Shown here: one piece after another, positions 19,452-32,793 of the stretch
How positions within the stretch are numbered: the stretch's first letter is position 1
Layout: every line of letters starts with the position of its first letter
Assembly (NCBI RefSeq): GCF_949628265.1
Contig: NC_088786.1
Span: 40,383,681-40,447,680 of the forward strand
Source of the DNA: Cloeon dipterum
Lineage: Eukaryota > Arthropoda > Insecta > Ephemeroptera > Baetidae
Direction of reading: 5' to 3'
DNA length: 64,000 nucleotides
Notes under the pieces: model-generated
What the model saw: only the letters and a program-made list of their open reading frames with translations
Told to the model about the DNA's origin: nothing
The model's database searches: none
Made by a program: the position numbers and the translations under genes

Positions 19452-21386
19452 ATGGACGGTAAATCTATGCAAATCGGACGCCGGTTGCTCGACGAATTTT
19501 TCGGTGAAAGTACTGAGGACGTTGAATTATACGTACAGGACTTACACGTAATTAGAAAAATCTCGGGAATGACAAAAGATGAAACACTTGATGTTCTTGC
19601 AGACAAATTACAAGGACACGCAAAAAACTGGCATTTGCAGTGGGAATGTGACCCATTAAATGTAAATAAGGGACTTGATGAACTTTTGAACGATTTGAAA
19701 AGTTGGCACAATGATTTAAAGCACTCGCACTACGTTAAAAACCGGAGAAAATTTAGCGAGCCGCGAGACTCTTCCCCTTTTTCAGATAGCGATCAATCTA
19801 CCGATAACGTTGAGACAGATTACACCTTTAGAGTCAGCCGAGACCGTAAGAAAAAATCAAAAACACAAAAGGAGGAAAAAGATGAACTAATTTTACTCCT
19901 CCTCAAACAGTTGCAACAAAAAGAAGAGCAAGTGCGCACTCTTCAAGTGGCACCTTGCACCGCACAGAACACATACGCGTTAACTTATCCTCATACTAAT
20001 TATGTACTCATGCAAACCCCGCAACCTGTACAACAACAGTTCGTGGAAATCCTTCCTCAGCCGCAACCACAGCATGTTTTCCCAATTTACCAATACCCAG
20101 CCCAATATCCGTCATACCAAGCGCATCCACCACCAGATTTCGCACCTGCCTACCAAACGGCACCCCAATCAGAGCAACATCAATTTTTCTCATACCGAGT
20201 CCCCAAAATTTGCTTCAAATGCAAACGCAGTGGACACATTAGAAAACAATGCAGATCTCGCGGAGGAGATGCGTATCGCGGAAATAGGAGACAAAATTAC
20301 TCTTCGCGCACGCACAGCCATATAACATCTCAGCCGGCAACGACATGCGGCATTCCAACAAACGCGATTTCACCCCAGACCGCGCACTCGACTCAAACGC
20401 GAAAGGTACTCCATAACGTGCCGGTTTATGCACCTAAATCAGCAGCAAACCCAGGAAAGAAGAATCAAAAAGGGGTATCGTCAATCACGCAAAATCAAAG
20501 CCTCGCCAGGGAACGAACTCATGTAAATATTGTAAATTCCATTTCCCCCAAAGAAGCCGAGTCTTCAGTTCCCTCGGAAAAGGGTAATTCGCAACAACAA
20601 AAGCACGCGATTAACCAAATACCGTTCTCATCAGTGCCAAAATCAAGTTCAAGCGAGTATTTTGATTTGTCATATTTTCAAGACGAAAACCAAAAGCCAG
20701 TAGTGAATTTGCACGAACAAAAGAGAGAAGTTACGCACACAACCGGATTTGTAGCTCAAAGTGCATTAATGTCCGAAAAAAGGTCTCCAGAAAATACATG
20801 TACATTGGCGGAAACCATGAATGTCGGAATAACTGGACAACTAGAGTCATTCCAATCAGCTCAGGTGAAAAATGAGATAGGAAGATCTCAAGTTGAGAAA
20901 AAGAAAAATCCAAAGAAGATCAATTCACAAGGGAAAATTGAACGTAAAAAGTTAAAGAACGCGCAAAACGCTGAAATTCAAATTGCAAAAGACACTGCTA
21001 TAGAAAATGGCGTAGTTGTAAATAAGTTCGTACCGCAGAAAAAAGCGTTAATCAGTACAGCAGAAAATAGCATCACATTACCAGGAAAATGTGTAGTAGC
21101 TACTGTAGCAGCAGTTAAGCAAGAAACTAATAACTTGAATGAGCGCGAAAATCACGTTGAAAACGGTGATAAGACTATTCCCAGTGACAGGAGTAAGGAA
21201 AAAATTGAAATTCCTTTGAAACTAAAACCCATTATCAAGAACACAGTAGATTTTTTACGAAATCTTGGGAACTTTAGTAGCAAGTGGCGCAATAAGCGAA
21301 AGCACGAAAAAGACAACACAAAAACCTTCGAAATGGTTAAAATACCGAAAAGCGAGGTATGGCCGAACAAACCACAGAACGGTTGA
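19452..21386 (+). CDS. Gag-like protein of the LTR element
   Basis: An open frame of 644 codons. The first 100 residues are an acidic, helical-looking retrotransposon Gag-type region. A Gln/Pro/Tyr-rich stretch follows. A CCHC zinc knuckle lies at about residues 253-268 (C-x2-C-x4-H-x4-C, read as CFKCKRSGHIRKQC). The C-terminal half is Lys-rich and low in complexity. It would package element RNA. No pol frame follows it. Confidence 0.8.
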   Translation: MDGKSMQIGRRLLDEFFGESTEDVELYVQDLHVIRKISGMTKDETLDVLADKLQGHAKNWHLQWECDPLNVNKGLDELLNDLKSWHNDLKHSHYVKNRRKFSEPRDSSPFSDSDQSTDNVETDYTFRVSRDRKKKSKTQKEEKDELILLLLKQLQQKEEQVRTLQVAPCTAQNTYALTYPHTNYVLMQTPQPVQQQFVEILPQPQPQHVFPIYQYPAQYPSYQAHPPPDFAPAYQTAPQSEQHQFFSYRVPKICFKCKRSGHIRKQCRSRGGDAYRGNRRQNYSSRTHSHITSQPATTCGIPTNAISPQTAHSTQTRKVLHNVPVYAPKSAANPGKKNQKGVSSITQNQSLARERTHVNIVNSISPKEAESSVPSEKGNSQQQKHAINQIPFSSVPKSSSSEYFDLSYFQDENQKPVVNLHEQKREVTHTTGFVAQSALMSEKRSPENTCTLAETMNVGITGQLESFQSAQVKNEIGRSQVEKKKNPKKINSQGKIERKKLKNAQNAEIQIAKDTAIENGVVVNKFVPQKKALISTAENSITLPGKCVVATVAAVKQETNNLNERENHVENGDKTIPSDRSKEKIEIPLKLKPIIKNTVDFLRNLGNFSSKWRNKRKHEKDNTKTFEMVKIPKSEVWPNKPQNG

Positions 21387-24300
21387 GATTTAAAGTTGCA
21401 TATGTAAAATAATTTGTAAAGTTATCTTAGCATTTCGATTTGTGAAATTTACATTCAGTAGTTTGAACGTCAAACGCTTTTCTTCGAAAAATATGCATGA
21501 TTTTCCAAATAAATATATTAGATATGATTTCCTTTCAAGAAATGACATGAAACAAATTTGAGAAGACGGAATACAAAATATTCCTAAAAGCAGTAATGAT
21601 AAATTGTCCTCTACGCGCAGTAAAAATATAAAGAAGAACGGAATGATCCGTATATGAAATCCAGGTTGTCGCAAGGTTATCGAATTTTTAAGGTCCCGAT
21701 CGCAGATTTTTTAAAAGTAAATTAACGTCCACGAAAGAAAAAACGACGGTATATATTCTTTTTCTTCTTCCTTCACACTGATTTCTTAAGGTCAGGTCTC
21801 TAGATCTCTCTACAGGAATGTGTATTATATTAATCCAGGTCAATGAACCAAGTCAATGCCAAGTACCCCCGTCCCTTAACTTTTCACTCGCCAGCACAAA
21901 GCGTAATACAAAACCTTCAAAACGTTAGCAAACAATAGAACACAGCATGAAAGCCTTTACATAAATTCTCATCACAGGCGGCGCAATTTTTATTCAAAAA
22001 ATATTCTAAATAAAATCCTACTCCCCTAAAAGTAACCAACAACCACCAATGTCAGTCAATTTTCCCTAAATTCATTTCCCACGAATTCTCTGTATACATC
22101 ATTAACAACAAAGAGGTTTAGAACCTATCACCAGGGGTTCCACCTCCTTGCTCATAGAAAAAATAACATTTCCTTAAAAAATACCCTCACATCTAAAAAG
22201 TCCCACAAAGCGGCAAGACATTAAAGCTTCAAGTTCATACAGGTCAAAGAACCCTATCTCACGCTCGCCCTCTTACAAACGAAACACATCTGTTTTAGAA
22301 GGTCAAGCGAGCGATCAAACATGACATACCTTTGTGCTTGGTTCTATACAAAAAAAAGGTTATTGTCAAGTTCTTACAAAGCTTAAAAAATTCCTATCTT
22401 TTTATGAAACACTGACACATTCTATTCTTTCATCTATTATTACGATTTCTATATGTATTTAATTTATGTCACATTCTTATTTCTCTATTTCAATATAAAA
22501 CACAATACTCAATACCCATACATTAAGTTTTAAGTAATGAATCAATACGGCAGGAACACGCAATTAGGTTTAATAATAAAGTGCAGAAAGCTTTCCCGTG
22601 ATTGAGAACCAAGAAGGAGATAAATCCAATTGTTAGTTTTTACTCCTATAGAGCAACACAAATATTTGTCGCGGTTTTATTTAATTTTTCATTACGCGAC
22701 ACACACACTTGGTCAAGTTTGAGGTTACCATACCCAAAACTTCCAACGTGGGCAGAAAATTCCGGCCAATCGGGCAGTTGACTCAAATTCGTTTTTTTAT
22801 CTTAACTTTAAGAGCGCGCAAATTTTTTTCATATTAGTTTTAAAGAGGTCAACTGTTTTATTTCTTTATTGATTAGTGGTTGCAATTGACGGTTACAGGA
22901 CAGAAGCGAGATAGTATGTCACAAAATTGAATTTTTTTATATCTTGGTTACATTTCGGAAACACACGGTTTTTGGATAATGAATGAAGAGTAATGAGATT
23001 AAAGAATGAGTTATCACTGCGTTAAATCCTGCATAGAAAAGTAAGAGTTATGGAAATTTCACACAGTTTCGTGAAAATAAAGAGAAAATAATAAGATTTT
23101 ATATTGCGATAAAAGCATCGGCTTCACCCCATGACGGTGAACGAAATATGTGTTTCGACACTCTAGTTTTTTTATAATTTTCAAATATACCTCAACGTGT
23201 GAGCATGGTAGACACAAAACGAGACGAACTTCTAGATATTCACGATATTAAAGAAAAAAGGTTCAAAACAAAGTGACGATAATTTATAAAAGTTATGCAT
23301 ATGATACTCAACGAGTAAAGATATTTCTCGAGTCTAATTTTCTCAAAGCGATCAAAGGGAAACTTTTGGAGAATGTAAAGTCAAATTATTAAGCGCGGCA
23401 AGGAGGAAAAAGAGAAATTGAGCTTAAAACATCCACCTCGAACCCCCAGGAACCAGGGACACTCACTAATATAACAATGCGAAAACATACGTGACTAAAC
23501 CTTAAGGTCTGAAGCAAAGAACTGTTTATTTTGTTGGAATAAAAAGAATACATGAAGCTGACACAAAAAGAGCATAAAATTCTAAAATCATTTGTCCATC
23601 AAATAAATGGCATTAGATCGTTTCTCTAAGCATTCAAATGACTTTACATTAAAGACAAGGTAATTCAATTAAACATGAAGTTTGTATATATTTTAGTTAT
23701 TAATGGACATAGGTATTGACACGACACCCTTCTCACTGCTACTAAGATGAGATACCACATGAACGGATACAAAAAAAAATCAAGAAAAATAATTATTATA
23801 TCAATCAGATATTTATGTAATAGCAAAAAAGAGAGTTAAACAAAATGCAACAACCCCTCGTCCCCGCGCGCCAGCCAGCCATAAGAAAATTTAGCTTATT
23901 TTATCAAAATTCTCAACGAAACCCATATTAACGTAACTTGTAATTCAAATCCATTCCGTGATTGGAAGCCTTTTAGTATGATTAATTATAGAATCACTTC
24001 GATTTCAATACACCAAATCATTCAAATTAACCTTTAAATTTAAACAACTCTAGATACTTAATCTTTTTTCATTTAAATAATTAAAGAGATATTAAATTTT
24101 CATAACAAAGATTCGTAAAGAAAATATTAATTATTCAATCATTTTGCAATTTTCATAGTCTCATAAATTTTGGAAGACTGGACTTTATTTACGTTTGGAA
24201 GTCACTTGGCAAATCTAGTCCTGTGTTTTGCATGGCCAGCAAAACACAGATCGTAGCCTGAGGATTTCTGACTGCTAATATAGGCAGAAGGCAAATAAAT

Positions 24301-27300
24301 ATTACTAACATCTCATAAGTATTTCAACTTACTGCAACCCGTGAGCAGCCAAGTTAGTAATAATTATGACTGATTGTTGGTCTTATTCTTTAGCCGAGTT
24401 GAATAATAGTCCAGTGAACCGCAGTTAAAGAAAAATTAATTTCATTGGAAACATAATTAGAGAAAAAGATAGTAATTAGCAAAGCAGATTTTGTAATCTT
24501 GAGATTTTTGAGCATAGCATGACATAGTGACAGAGACAGAAAAAATAGACACGCGGCGGCGGCGGCGGTGGCGTTGGTTTAACATAATAGCCCTGTTAGG
24601 CATGCAACACCATTGTACACAGAGTGTAGCAAATGTCAACCATTTTCGTGACATTAAACAAAAAATTCACCACGCATTTCTAATACAATTTACGGTTGCA
24701 AATTTTTTTTCGAAAAAAAGGTATCAACATTGTCGATGTCAATACTTGTAAATATAACCATTAGTCTCGACGATTACTACAAGAAAAGTCGTACATCTCC
24801 CCTCACCCCACGTTCCGTTCTAATTAAATTTTATTTTCAGTTTAATTTCGTATTCTTTTCAGATTCTTTGAAATGCTCATGTTAAAGCAATCAGGTAGAG
24901 AATAAATTTTGAGTAGATTTGAGTTTAAAGAGTTTTGAGAAATGAATTTATTTAAGAAATAAATTAAAAATCTAGATTATTGTAAATAAAATATCAAGTT
25001 GAATTAATAATTTCGAAATACTGAGCATTTCCAACGATAATTTAAATTTAACCTAAGAGTATAACAATGGCACAGATATTAAAGTTATTTATCTTATGGA
25101 AAACAAAATAAAGAACAAAATAGATGTTAAATATTTAAAATTATAATATCAGATTGATTCATGTCCATTGATGAGTTATTTGCATTTATTACAATATAGA
25201 AGATTTGACTAAATTTTGAGTTAGTACCAGCCATTAAATTGAACAAAACTAATAATACGTTGTAAAATTTACAGAAGCCCGACGTTGTTTCCAGTAAATG
25301 TATATTGACTACTTCACACATGTTTCCCATCAAGAAAAAGGCAGACCACGGTTAAAGGTAGATTGTAATTCGAGTTCAACAAATTTGGGTCTCTCAAACA
25401 AAAAATGCAGCAAATTATTATTTTTTTCTCCTTTCTAAGAATGCTATTGCAAAGTATAGCCAAAAAACAATTAAATTCAACAACTAGATGAGCGTAAATC
25501 AAAACCAATTCAGACTGTAAAAAATGGATTCTAATTTTTTTTGCATAATTGAACATATTATCCCATATCATACTGATCAGACACAATCATATTAAGTTGG
25601 CAATATTAATTGAACATACTTCAAAGGACGATCGCAAATTTTATTTGGAATAATTTCGTTAGCATTCTCATTATACCACATTTCAAGAATAACATCACTT
25701 CTCATTGTGCAAGAAATCTATTGAATTCAGCCATAATAGCAATCCCGCCGAAACGACAAATAATAGACTCAACATAATAGGAACACTCCAAAAGAAGACA
25801 TTTTCACAAACATAATACACCACACAATTCTGCCTGAAAGTAAATACAACACACTGAAAAAAAAAAAAACTAACAAGTGAGAAAACCAACAGTTTAATAT
25901 GAAATTAAATACACATGCACTTGAGCAATAATACACAAATCACCACTAAAGTCTCAAATTAATTTCGTTTTTTTTAATTCACGGAGGTCAAAGAATTAAC
26001 AACAATACACCTTTATAAATAAATAAATTGCGTATCAACAAATTCTCACTTTATATCTTCTAACAAAACCAAATATTACGGCAGTTTTAAATAACCTTAG
26101 AAAATTTTTTTTTTCTTCACGAGCCCACCACTCACATGATACACTGTTAAATTGGACCGAATGATCATTTCAAAACAAAACACACACTTTCATGGCTTAA
26201 ATTCTATGCCACATTTTTCCCCTAATTCAGCAACCCTACTCTAGAACACATTAGAACACCCTCATCTACACAAAAAGACTAACCTAGCCAAAAAGTAGCA
26301 AAACAAGAAATAACAGAGAAAAATGGTATTAATGGATTCAGTAGTACATCAACGTATTTTTCAACATTTTCAAGAATATTAATGTATGCTATATAGCTGC
26401 TCAAATTAAGTTACAAAGTTTATGAATATAAAGAATAATAATAAACGCTTAGAAAAAAGAGTATATCGTTGAGCTTTATAAAATAATAATTCATATTCAA
26501 GACAAATTAATTAATTTGCATACAACAGTAGAATTTGATAGACATTGATTTTGCACTATAATCATTTTATGCAAGCATTTAATTTTTTTCCTTTTGTTTT
26601 ATTTTCCGATTTGTTTATAATATAATCTTTTCATATGTTTCTCACGATGGAATTGAAATTTTGAATTTTAAGGCACCAGTAAGAAGTTTTTTTATAAAGT
26701 TCACAGAAAATTCAAGTAACGTACATTTAGTGCCATTTCCTGTAAATACTTTCCACTGTACCTATATTCCACCCATGGGCACATGACCCGAAGACGCAGT
26801 CACAGAGAGTAACTCCTAAACGACACTCTGGAATTGACCATAAAGTGGCTTACGAAAAAAGCAGACCTCTCGAAACTCAAGGAAACCACACCTTTAACAA
26901 GCGGAATCTGACCATTGAAGTGGTACCTGAAACAGATGACCCCTGGAAAATCAGAAGCCTTCCAGCCAAAGACTATTGTGACTCTGCCATTCCACAACGA
27001 TGCGACCCACTCTATCACCTGCAACAAACATTCGAGTGTACCTAGTAGCACCGTACGTTCGGTCAGCAAGTGCAGATATCCATGACGAAACGAACATGGA
27101 CCCAGACATTACGACATTTTCGAAAAAATGACAAACAAGTGTTGTGCAGTGCTATAACAAAAAATAATGACATTTACTCATAGTGCAGAGGACGCGAGTG
27201 TTATATTATTATGTTCGGTATATTTCTTTAATTTAACGACGAAGAATTGTATTCATTTTCATTCTATCTCAGCAAACGGTTGTCCAAATTAGATATAAGC

Positions 27301-28389
27301 AATTTTTTCGCTTTTCAAGGTAACAAAACGGACAGCCTTTCAAACGAGTTCAAGAAGTTTTCTTTGTTTTGTTCAGACTAGGAAATCAAGGGATACAACG
27401 CGAAAATCGTTTCCTTATTAATTTTACTTAAATTTAAGATAGACATTCATTTGCCAGATCTTAGCATACTTTAATTTATTAAGTTACATTACATCACATT
27501 AAGCGTTAAATTTATTCCACATTAACATTTTGCTATCGGAGTATTTCCTTTTCTTTTTTATTTCAAATCGCGATTCATTAACAAGAGCAAAAAAAGACAC
27601 CATCGCCAACCTGTATCATTCATAAATATATTTTTTCAGAGATTGATTTGTAAAACATTGCTCACCAAGTCATAACGAATGAGAGAGTTTCAATAAACAT
27701 CATAAAAGTTGCAACCCCAGAGTGTCCTGGCTAAAACTCAACACACAACTGCAAGCGTGCATGGGACTATATACACGACACATCGCACAAGGCGTAATTC
27801 ATCCTTGAAGCATACTATGCCGCAAAATTATAGCAACTGAAGACCACCAAGATATCACTCGCCAACAACCACACCTGATAACCAAGAAGCCGTTAAACAC
27901 CACCTGGCATCATCAGACAAAGCCATTCAACATGCAACTTTCTTCGTTTTTCCTCGCTTGGTTATGAGCAAACGATTTGCTAATCATTTTTCCTAAAATT
28001 TTTTTTTCATCTATTCATGCGCTCCACATTTTATTTTAATTGTTTTGTAAATTTCGATTTCAAATTTGCCAAATTTTTTTCTTTGATGGTTGGAGGAGTA
28101 GAAGGTTTCCTACAATTTAATTACAATTAACTTTTAATATAAATCTCCGAAAGTGAAAGTTAGACACCTAAGACACACATTAGAAAACACATACACACAT
28201 CTACACTTTGATACATACTTAGTTAAGATTTGAAAGAAAAATTAGATTAAACTGAGGTAATTAGGGCACACAAACAACACAAACACATGAATACACAATT
28301 ATGTCCGAAATTAAAATGTAAACACGGGATATAAATCAAATGTTAGAATTAAGAAAAACAATAAAACAAAAAACCAAACCCCAATGAGA
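21387..28389 (+). other. Internal region of the LTR element without recognisable coding
   Basis: About 7 kb, strongly AT-rich, with only short open stretches. The largest slightly GC-richer island, around 26760-27060, contains a 66-codon frame I do not recognise. There is a short CGG-repeat patch near 24556. No pol motif was seen in any frame. Confidence 0.7.
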
Positions 28390-28834
28390 TGTCAGGGTTT
28401 TACCTGACGATATTACGATCGCATTAATAATTGTTCCGCACCGATATGTAATTGACGTTAACTTTCGGGCACCCACAAGGGAGAGCGGAGGGAGAGACTC
28501 AGGTATCAATAAAGGCAACGCAAGAACCTCCCCCTCACGAGCACACGACCCGCTCGCACCAACGCATTCTCTCTCCTGACGGCACACGAGCAAGAGGGTA
28601 ACACTCTCGCTCCCCCGCTCGTCCCTCTGGGTAGCCACGCTGTGTACTGTCGCCGCTAACTACAATAAACTGGTATGGTATAGTAACTGGGCATTTTCCC
28701 TTCTTGTCCACCCTGCACCCTGTAAAGTCTACTTTGGCCACAGAAGATAATAGACTCTGACCTCGTGATAGGGAGAAGGCGCGCCGGCAGGGCCGACTGC
28801 TCCCATTCGGCGGCCCTGCCCCGCGTCGCTGACA
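28390..28834 (+). repeat. 3' LTR
   Basis: It matches the 5' LTR nearly throughout and is followed directly by the AGAAT target duplication and the intron-4 acceptor of gene C at about 28860. Confidence 0.9.
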
Positions 28835-31800
28835 AGAATAATTGTAAATTAAAATTTTAGCCTATCCCATGTCAATTGCCTTGCAAAGATTTTGACGAAT
28901 TCTTATTGGTAAAGCAAAATTTAATCGAATTATCTGATTTAGTTCCATTTTCTGTTCAGGCTAATCCTACATCAAAACCATCTCCGAGTAATATACCTAA
29001 ATTTATTATTTTAACAAAAATAAGATTGAATTTCTAGCGGACGGCTCAATTAAAAAATCTACAAAGTGCGGCAACAAGCAATATTACGTTTCAACGGCTA
29101 AAGTAGACATTTCTTGATACGGCTGGAACCATTTATTTAATTTTTTAATCAAAGGTGACGAGAAATGAAGCAGGACTTCGGTGCAAAGCGATGGACATGT
29201 CCCTTTTGACCGTTCCTTCTGTCGAGGAATTGACATGTCTCAGCAGTTTGCAAGGTTTCGGATCATTTTTAATCGCAGAAAAAGATGTTTTGATTTAAAA
29301 TTCAAGTCGCGACATTTTGGACGAGTGGCTCGAAGGGAAATCCAAGCTGTGACGAGAGTTTCGGGTGGTGTTCAACGGGGTTTAAAGTGTCAGACACACT
29401 TCTTTCCGCGCCCAAATATTTCCTTCCAACCACCGCAGCCCCTTCCGTCAACGAAAACTGTCTCGCGGTCGTCAACTCCGCCGCCGCAGCCAGCGGGATG
29501 ACGCTGAGAAAATGTGACGAAGCGCTGCCCTTCATCTGCCAGTTCAACGTCGACTGCCCGAAATTATGCGATAAAGATGTATGTTCGTTCTTTAGAAAAC
29601 GATTCAATTTATCCTTTTTAAAAGGTTTCCTTATTTGACCCGGCTGGAAATTTAATAAGTAAATTAAAAGTCAGAAACGTGTGAGGCTTTCTTTATTTTT
29701 AATTTCAACATTTTTAGATAAAACCTCTTACGGAATTTGGATCGAGATCGGCAACTACACTTATCTCCTGGGAAACAAGCCGGTTCTTATTTAAATTTAA
29801 ACCTAAAATGTCTGTCTCAAATAAAATTTGGACAGATGTCCTGGCTGTCCAACTACCTCCGTTGCTGCGCCTTGGGAATGGAGACGCTCAACATTGACAA
29901 CTTGGCCGAGCAAAAAGGCCTGAATAAATTTTCTCTCGACTTCAATACAAGTCTGATGCGAAATGGTGTAATTTTCCCTTACGAAATTTGCATTTCTAGC
30001 AAACTGGAAAGCGAATTACAATTACTGGACTTCCGGCACGTGGAAAGGCGCTCCTCCGAAACAGTTTTCGTGGTGCAAACCCAGCGGGCCGTCCGTTCTC
30101 GCCGGCGATTTGGTTTGGGAAAAGGGACAGCCGGACAACGCTGGCAGCAACGAGAGCTGCGTCCACTTCCGGTTCGTATTGAATTCAACAGGCACCATCA
30201 TGACCGATAGAAACTGCGCAAATAAATACATATTCGCTTGCAAGGTGGATTAACTATTTAGTTAATTTTTGTAACTCTAATTGAATATGCATATCAGGGT
30301 CCAATCAGTATAACCGCAAAGCCGTGCGTTGCTTCGTGTCCAACAAAGAATTGTGCACGAAATGTTTGTTTCTTTGTTATTTTATGTTGAATTTTTATTA
30401 AAATTATCAAAATATGTATTATAGGTGAAGCTCTTCAGTGATACTAATGAGCTTTTAGGTATTTTAGAACTAGTTTTTATTAGCATAAATAATACAAATT
30501 CCAGACTATTACCAATACGGCAACTGGTACGATGGATGTGGCAGGAACATTCTTACTTTTACAACAAACACCGTAAATTACTTTTAATTTTTGTCTCCAA
30601 ATTACTTCAAAAATCAAAAGATTTTGTAATTTATTATCATTTAACTTGAAGTCGAACTGGACAAATGCTTGGGATTGGTGCTGCAAGGTCGGCTTGACCC
30701 TGATGTCCATGGAGTCGGCGGGAAAAACGAGTTGCTATTCAAAAATCGTGTCCAGTACGATAAAAGAGTCAATTTAAACACTTGTATTTTTATGTTTTAA
30801 TATTAAAGAGTTTCAAACTCCAACATTTGGAGACTTCTGGCTCTCCGGGACAGACCAGGGTTGTCCTTCCACCTTTCGATGGTGCTCGTTAAGCAAGAAT
30901 TTCATTGAACCTGAGCTCAAATGGAAGGATGGACACCCGGTGGACGGTTTAAATTGTGTTTATCTCGAGGTCAGAAACGGATCCGTTCTGCTCGCCTCCG
31001 CCAACTGCACCGAGAAGAAAGATTTTCTCTGCGAAGTGAGAAAGAACAACACGTTTCAAAAGGCCATGCAGACCGAATGTGCGGAAATTTGGGATATTTC
31101 TACTGGTTTGTTTATTTTAATTGAAACAAATCCGATAAGTTAATCTTTTTATAAATAAGATGAAATCGATATGCTGTTGAATGTGAGCGCGTTTCTCTCT
31201 CCAACTGCGAAAATCTCGCTCAATTTGAAGGTTTAAGAATATTTTTGAAACATTCCAATCTTTTTAACCATAATTAAAATCAGTGCTTCTTGAAATGTGT
31301 CGGAGTTGAAGTTGGAATGGTTTGATATTATTGTCCGGAAAATGCTGACGAATCTTTTAAACCGCACTTATATTTATTAAAGTTTGACTTGGGGGCTTTG
31401 AACGCGATTGCAACGTTGCAGCAGATAGAAATCGTTTCTCAGGAAGAACCGGTGAAAATGGAAAAAGCATTCGTCGCCTACGACACCTGCAGCGGAAAAC
31501 GTTGTTTCTATGATTAAATTGTTCTCCTTATGACTTATAAAATTCCAGAGTTTGACGACGAGTGCGTGACCGCTTACGAAACCTTCAAATGCGGCCAGGA
31601 GCAAGCCCCTGATATTGTCTCGAAAATCGTTTCAAACAATTTCGACAACGGAACAATCGTTAGGACTACAGATAATTTTAAAATAATTTATTCCTATTAA
31701 AAACTTGTAGCTGTCTCCTCCGACTCCGTGCCTTCCGTATCGCCACTCGTGTTGGCTCACCAATGGATTTCCCTGCGTCAAAAATGTGTGATCAATTTTA

Positions 31801-32793
31801 GCCTGAAAATCAATTTTATCTTTTTTATATTTTCATCATTAATTTTTTTCAAAATAATTCTCATAAAACAGCATCTGATTTTAATTTTAAATTTTGAAAT
31901 TTCAAATTATTTTTCGATTTAGCAAACGGCTATTGATGCACTGCTCACTTTGGGAAAAGGTATTCAATATACCAGGGTTTAAAAATTAGCGTTTATTCAA
32001 ATTACTATTTTTAGATGATTTTGGAACTGTGGTGAAAGCGTCAGACAATATTAAGAGGTACTACGTCAGAAACTCTGATTCTTCAGGAAATCTAGTACGA
32101 ATTTTAGGACTAAAATATTCTCCATAACTGATTATTTTAATTTTAGAGCCCTATCGATGCGTACAAATTTTGCTGCGGAATTGGATGGAATCTCATTGAG
32201 CCAATGCACATTTTAGAAATTCAATATTTTGACATATTTTTTGGTATGAACAGAAGTGCATATATTTAAAAAATTAATTTTGTTGAAACCATCTGGATTT
32301 TTAAAAATTACGAATCTTAGATTCTTAAATGAATTAAACTGTGTGGTGTGTGCGTCTGGCAATTATTTCTGTTTCAAGAAACAAGAAAATAGATCGTGTT
32401 GCTAAATTAATTAAAGAGTATGCTCTCTATCAACAAACTAAATTCCCAAAGACGCATAATATGATGTCAGCTATTTTTCGCATTCTAATTAGAACAAATT
32501 TATGCATTTTTGCAGGCATTTCTTTAACACAAACACTCACTGGCGACACTGTGTCCATCAACCAGACGCACTTCATGTGGTGTCAAAGCCGCAGAATCGT
32601 GCCAGTAGACATTGTCATGCCGAGACAAGAATTATTCTGCGATCCATCCTATTTCGTCATGGACACGAGCACGGGCTATATTGAAAAATCATACATTCCT
32701 AGTGGCGACACCATCAAGTTCAAGCTCAACTACGGCACGGGCCTCAACCAACCAGCGTCTCTGCTCTACAGCTTTGTCTGCCAGGAACCCTAG

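Larger units (their letters stand above)
18724..28834 (+). mobile_element. Gag-only LTR retroelement (fossil/non-autonomous), inserted in intron 4 of gene C
   Basis: Direct terminal repeats of about 443-445 bp lie at 18724-19166 and 28390-28834, begin TGTCAG and end CTGACA. A 5-bp target duplication, AGAAT, flanks the element (18719-18723 and 28835-28839). The two LTRs are nearly identical, so the insertion is young. A TGG-initiated stretch just after the 5' LTR is where a primer-binding site is expected. The only recognisable coding part is gag-like. About 7 kb of AT-rich internal sequence follows with no recognisable protease, reverse transcriptase, RNase H or integrase, so the element looks non-autonomous, of LARD/TR-GAG type. 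A 5-bp duplication fits Ty3/gypsy or BEL/Pao; the family is not resolved. It lies in the same orientation as gene C. Confidence 0.9.
17607..32793 (+). pseudogene. Gene C: paralogue of B with an exon-3 frameshift and an LTR element in intron 4
   Basis: Exons: 17607-17678, 17733-17778, 17884-18143, 18193-18683, then across the inserted element 28861-28908, 28960-28987, 29038-29102, 29155-29254, 29307-29578, 29625-29658, 29718-29782, 29836-29950, 30000-30244, 30298-30363, 30425-30458, 30505-30572, 30652-30754, 30809-31105, 31160-31230, 31284-31319, 31383-31500, 31549-31658, 31711-31785, 31923-31959, 32015-32094, 32147-32243, 32516-32793. The domains are as in gene B. Exon 3 has two extra bases near 17925-17932 (TATATA against TATA in B), giving an early stop. 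The other 26 exons are open and have B's phases. Skipping exon 3 (phase 1-1) would keep frame, so a shorter product without the CCGFKKC motif is possible. Splicing must also cross about 10.2 kb of intron. An assembly error in the TA run is an alternative. Confidence 0.75.

Noticed and set aside
26845-27045. 66-codon ORF in the LTR element interior, considered as an envelope or pol remnant
   Set aside because: No recognisable motif; too short to assign. Left as unknown.
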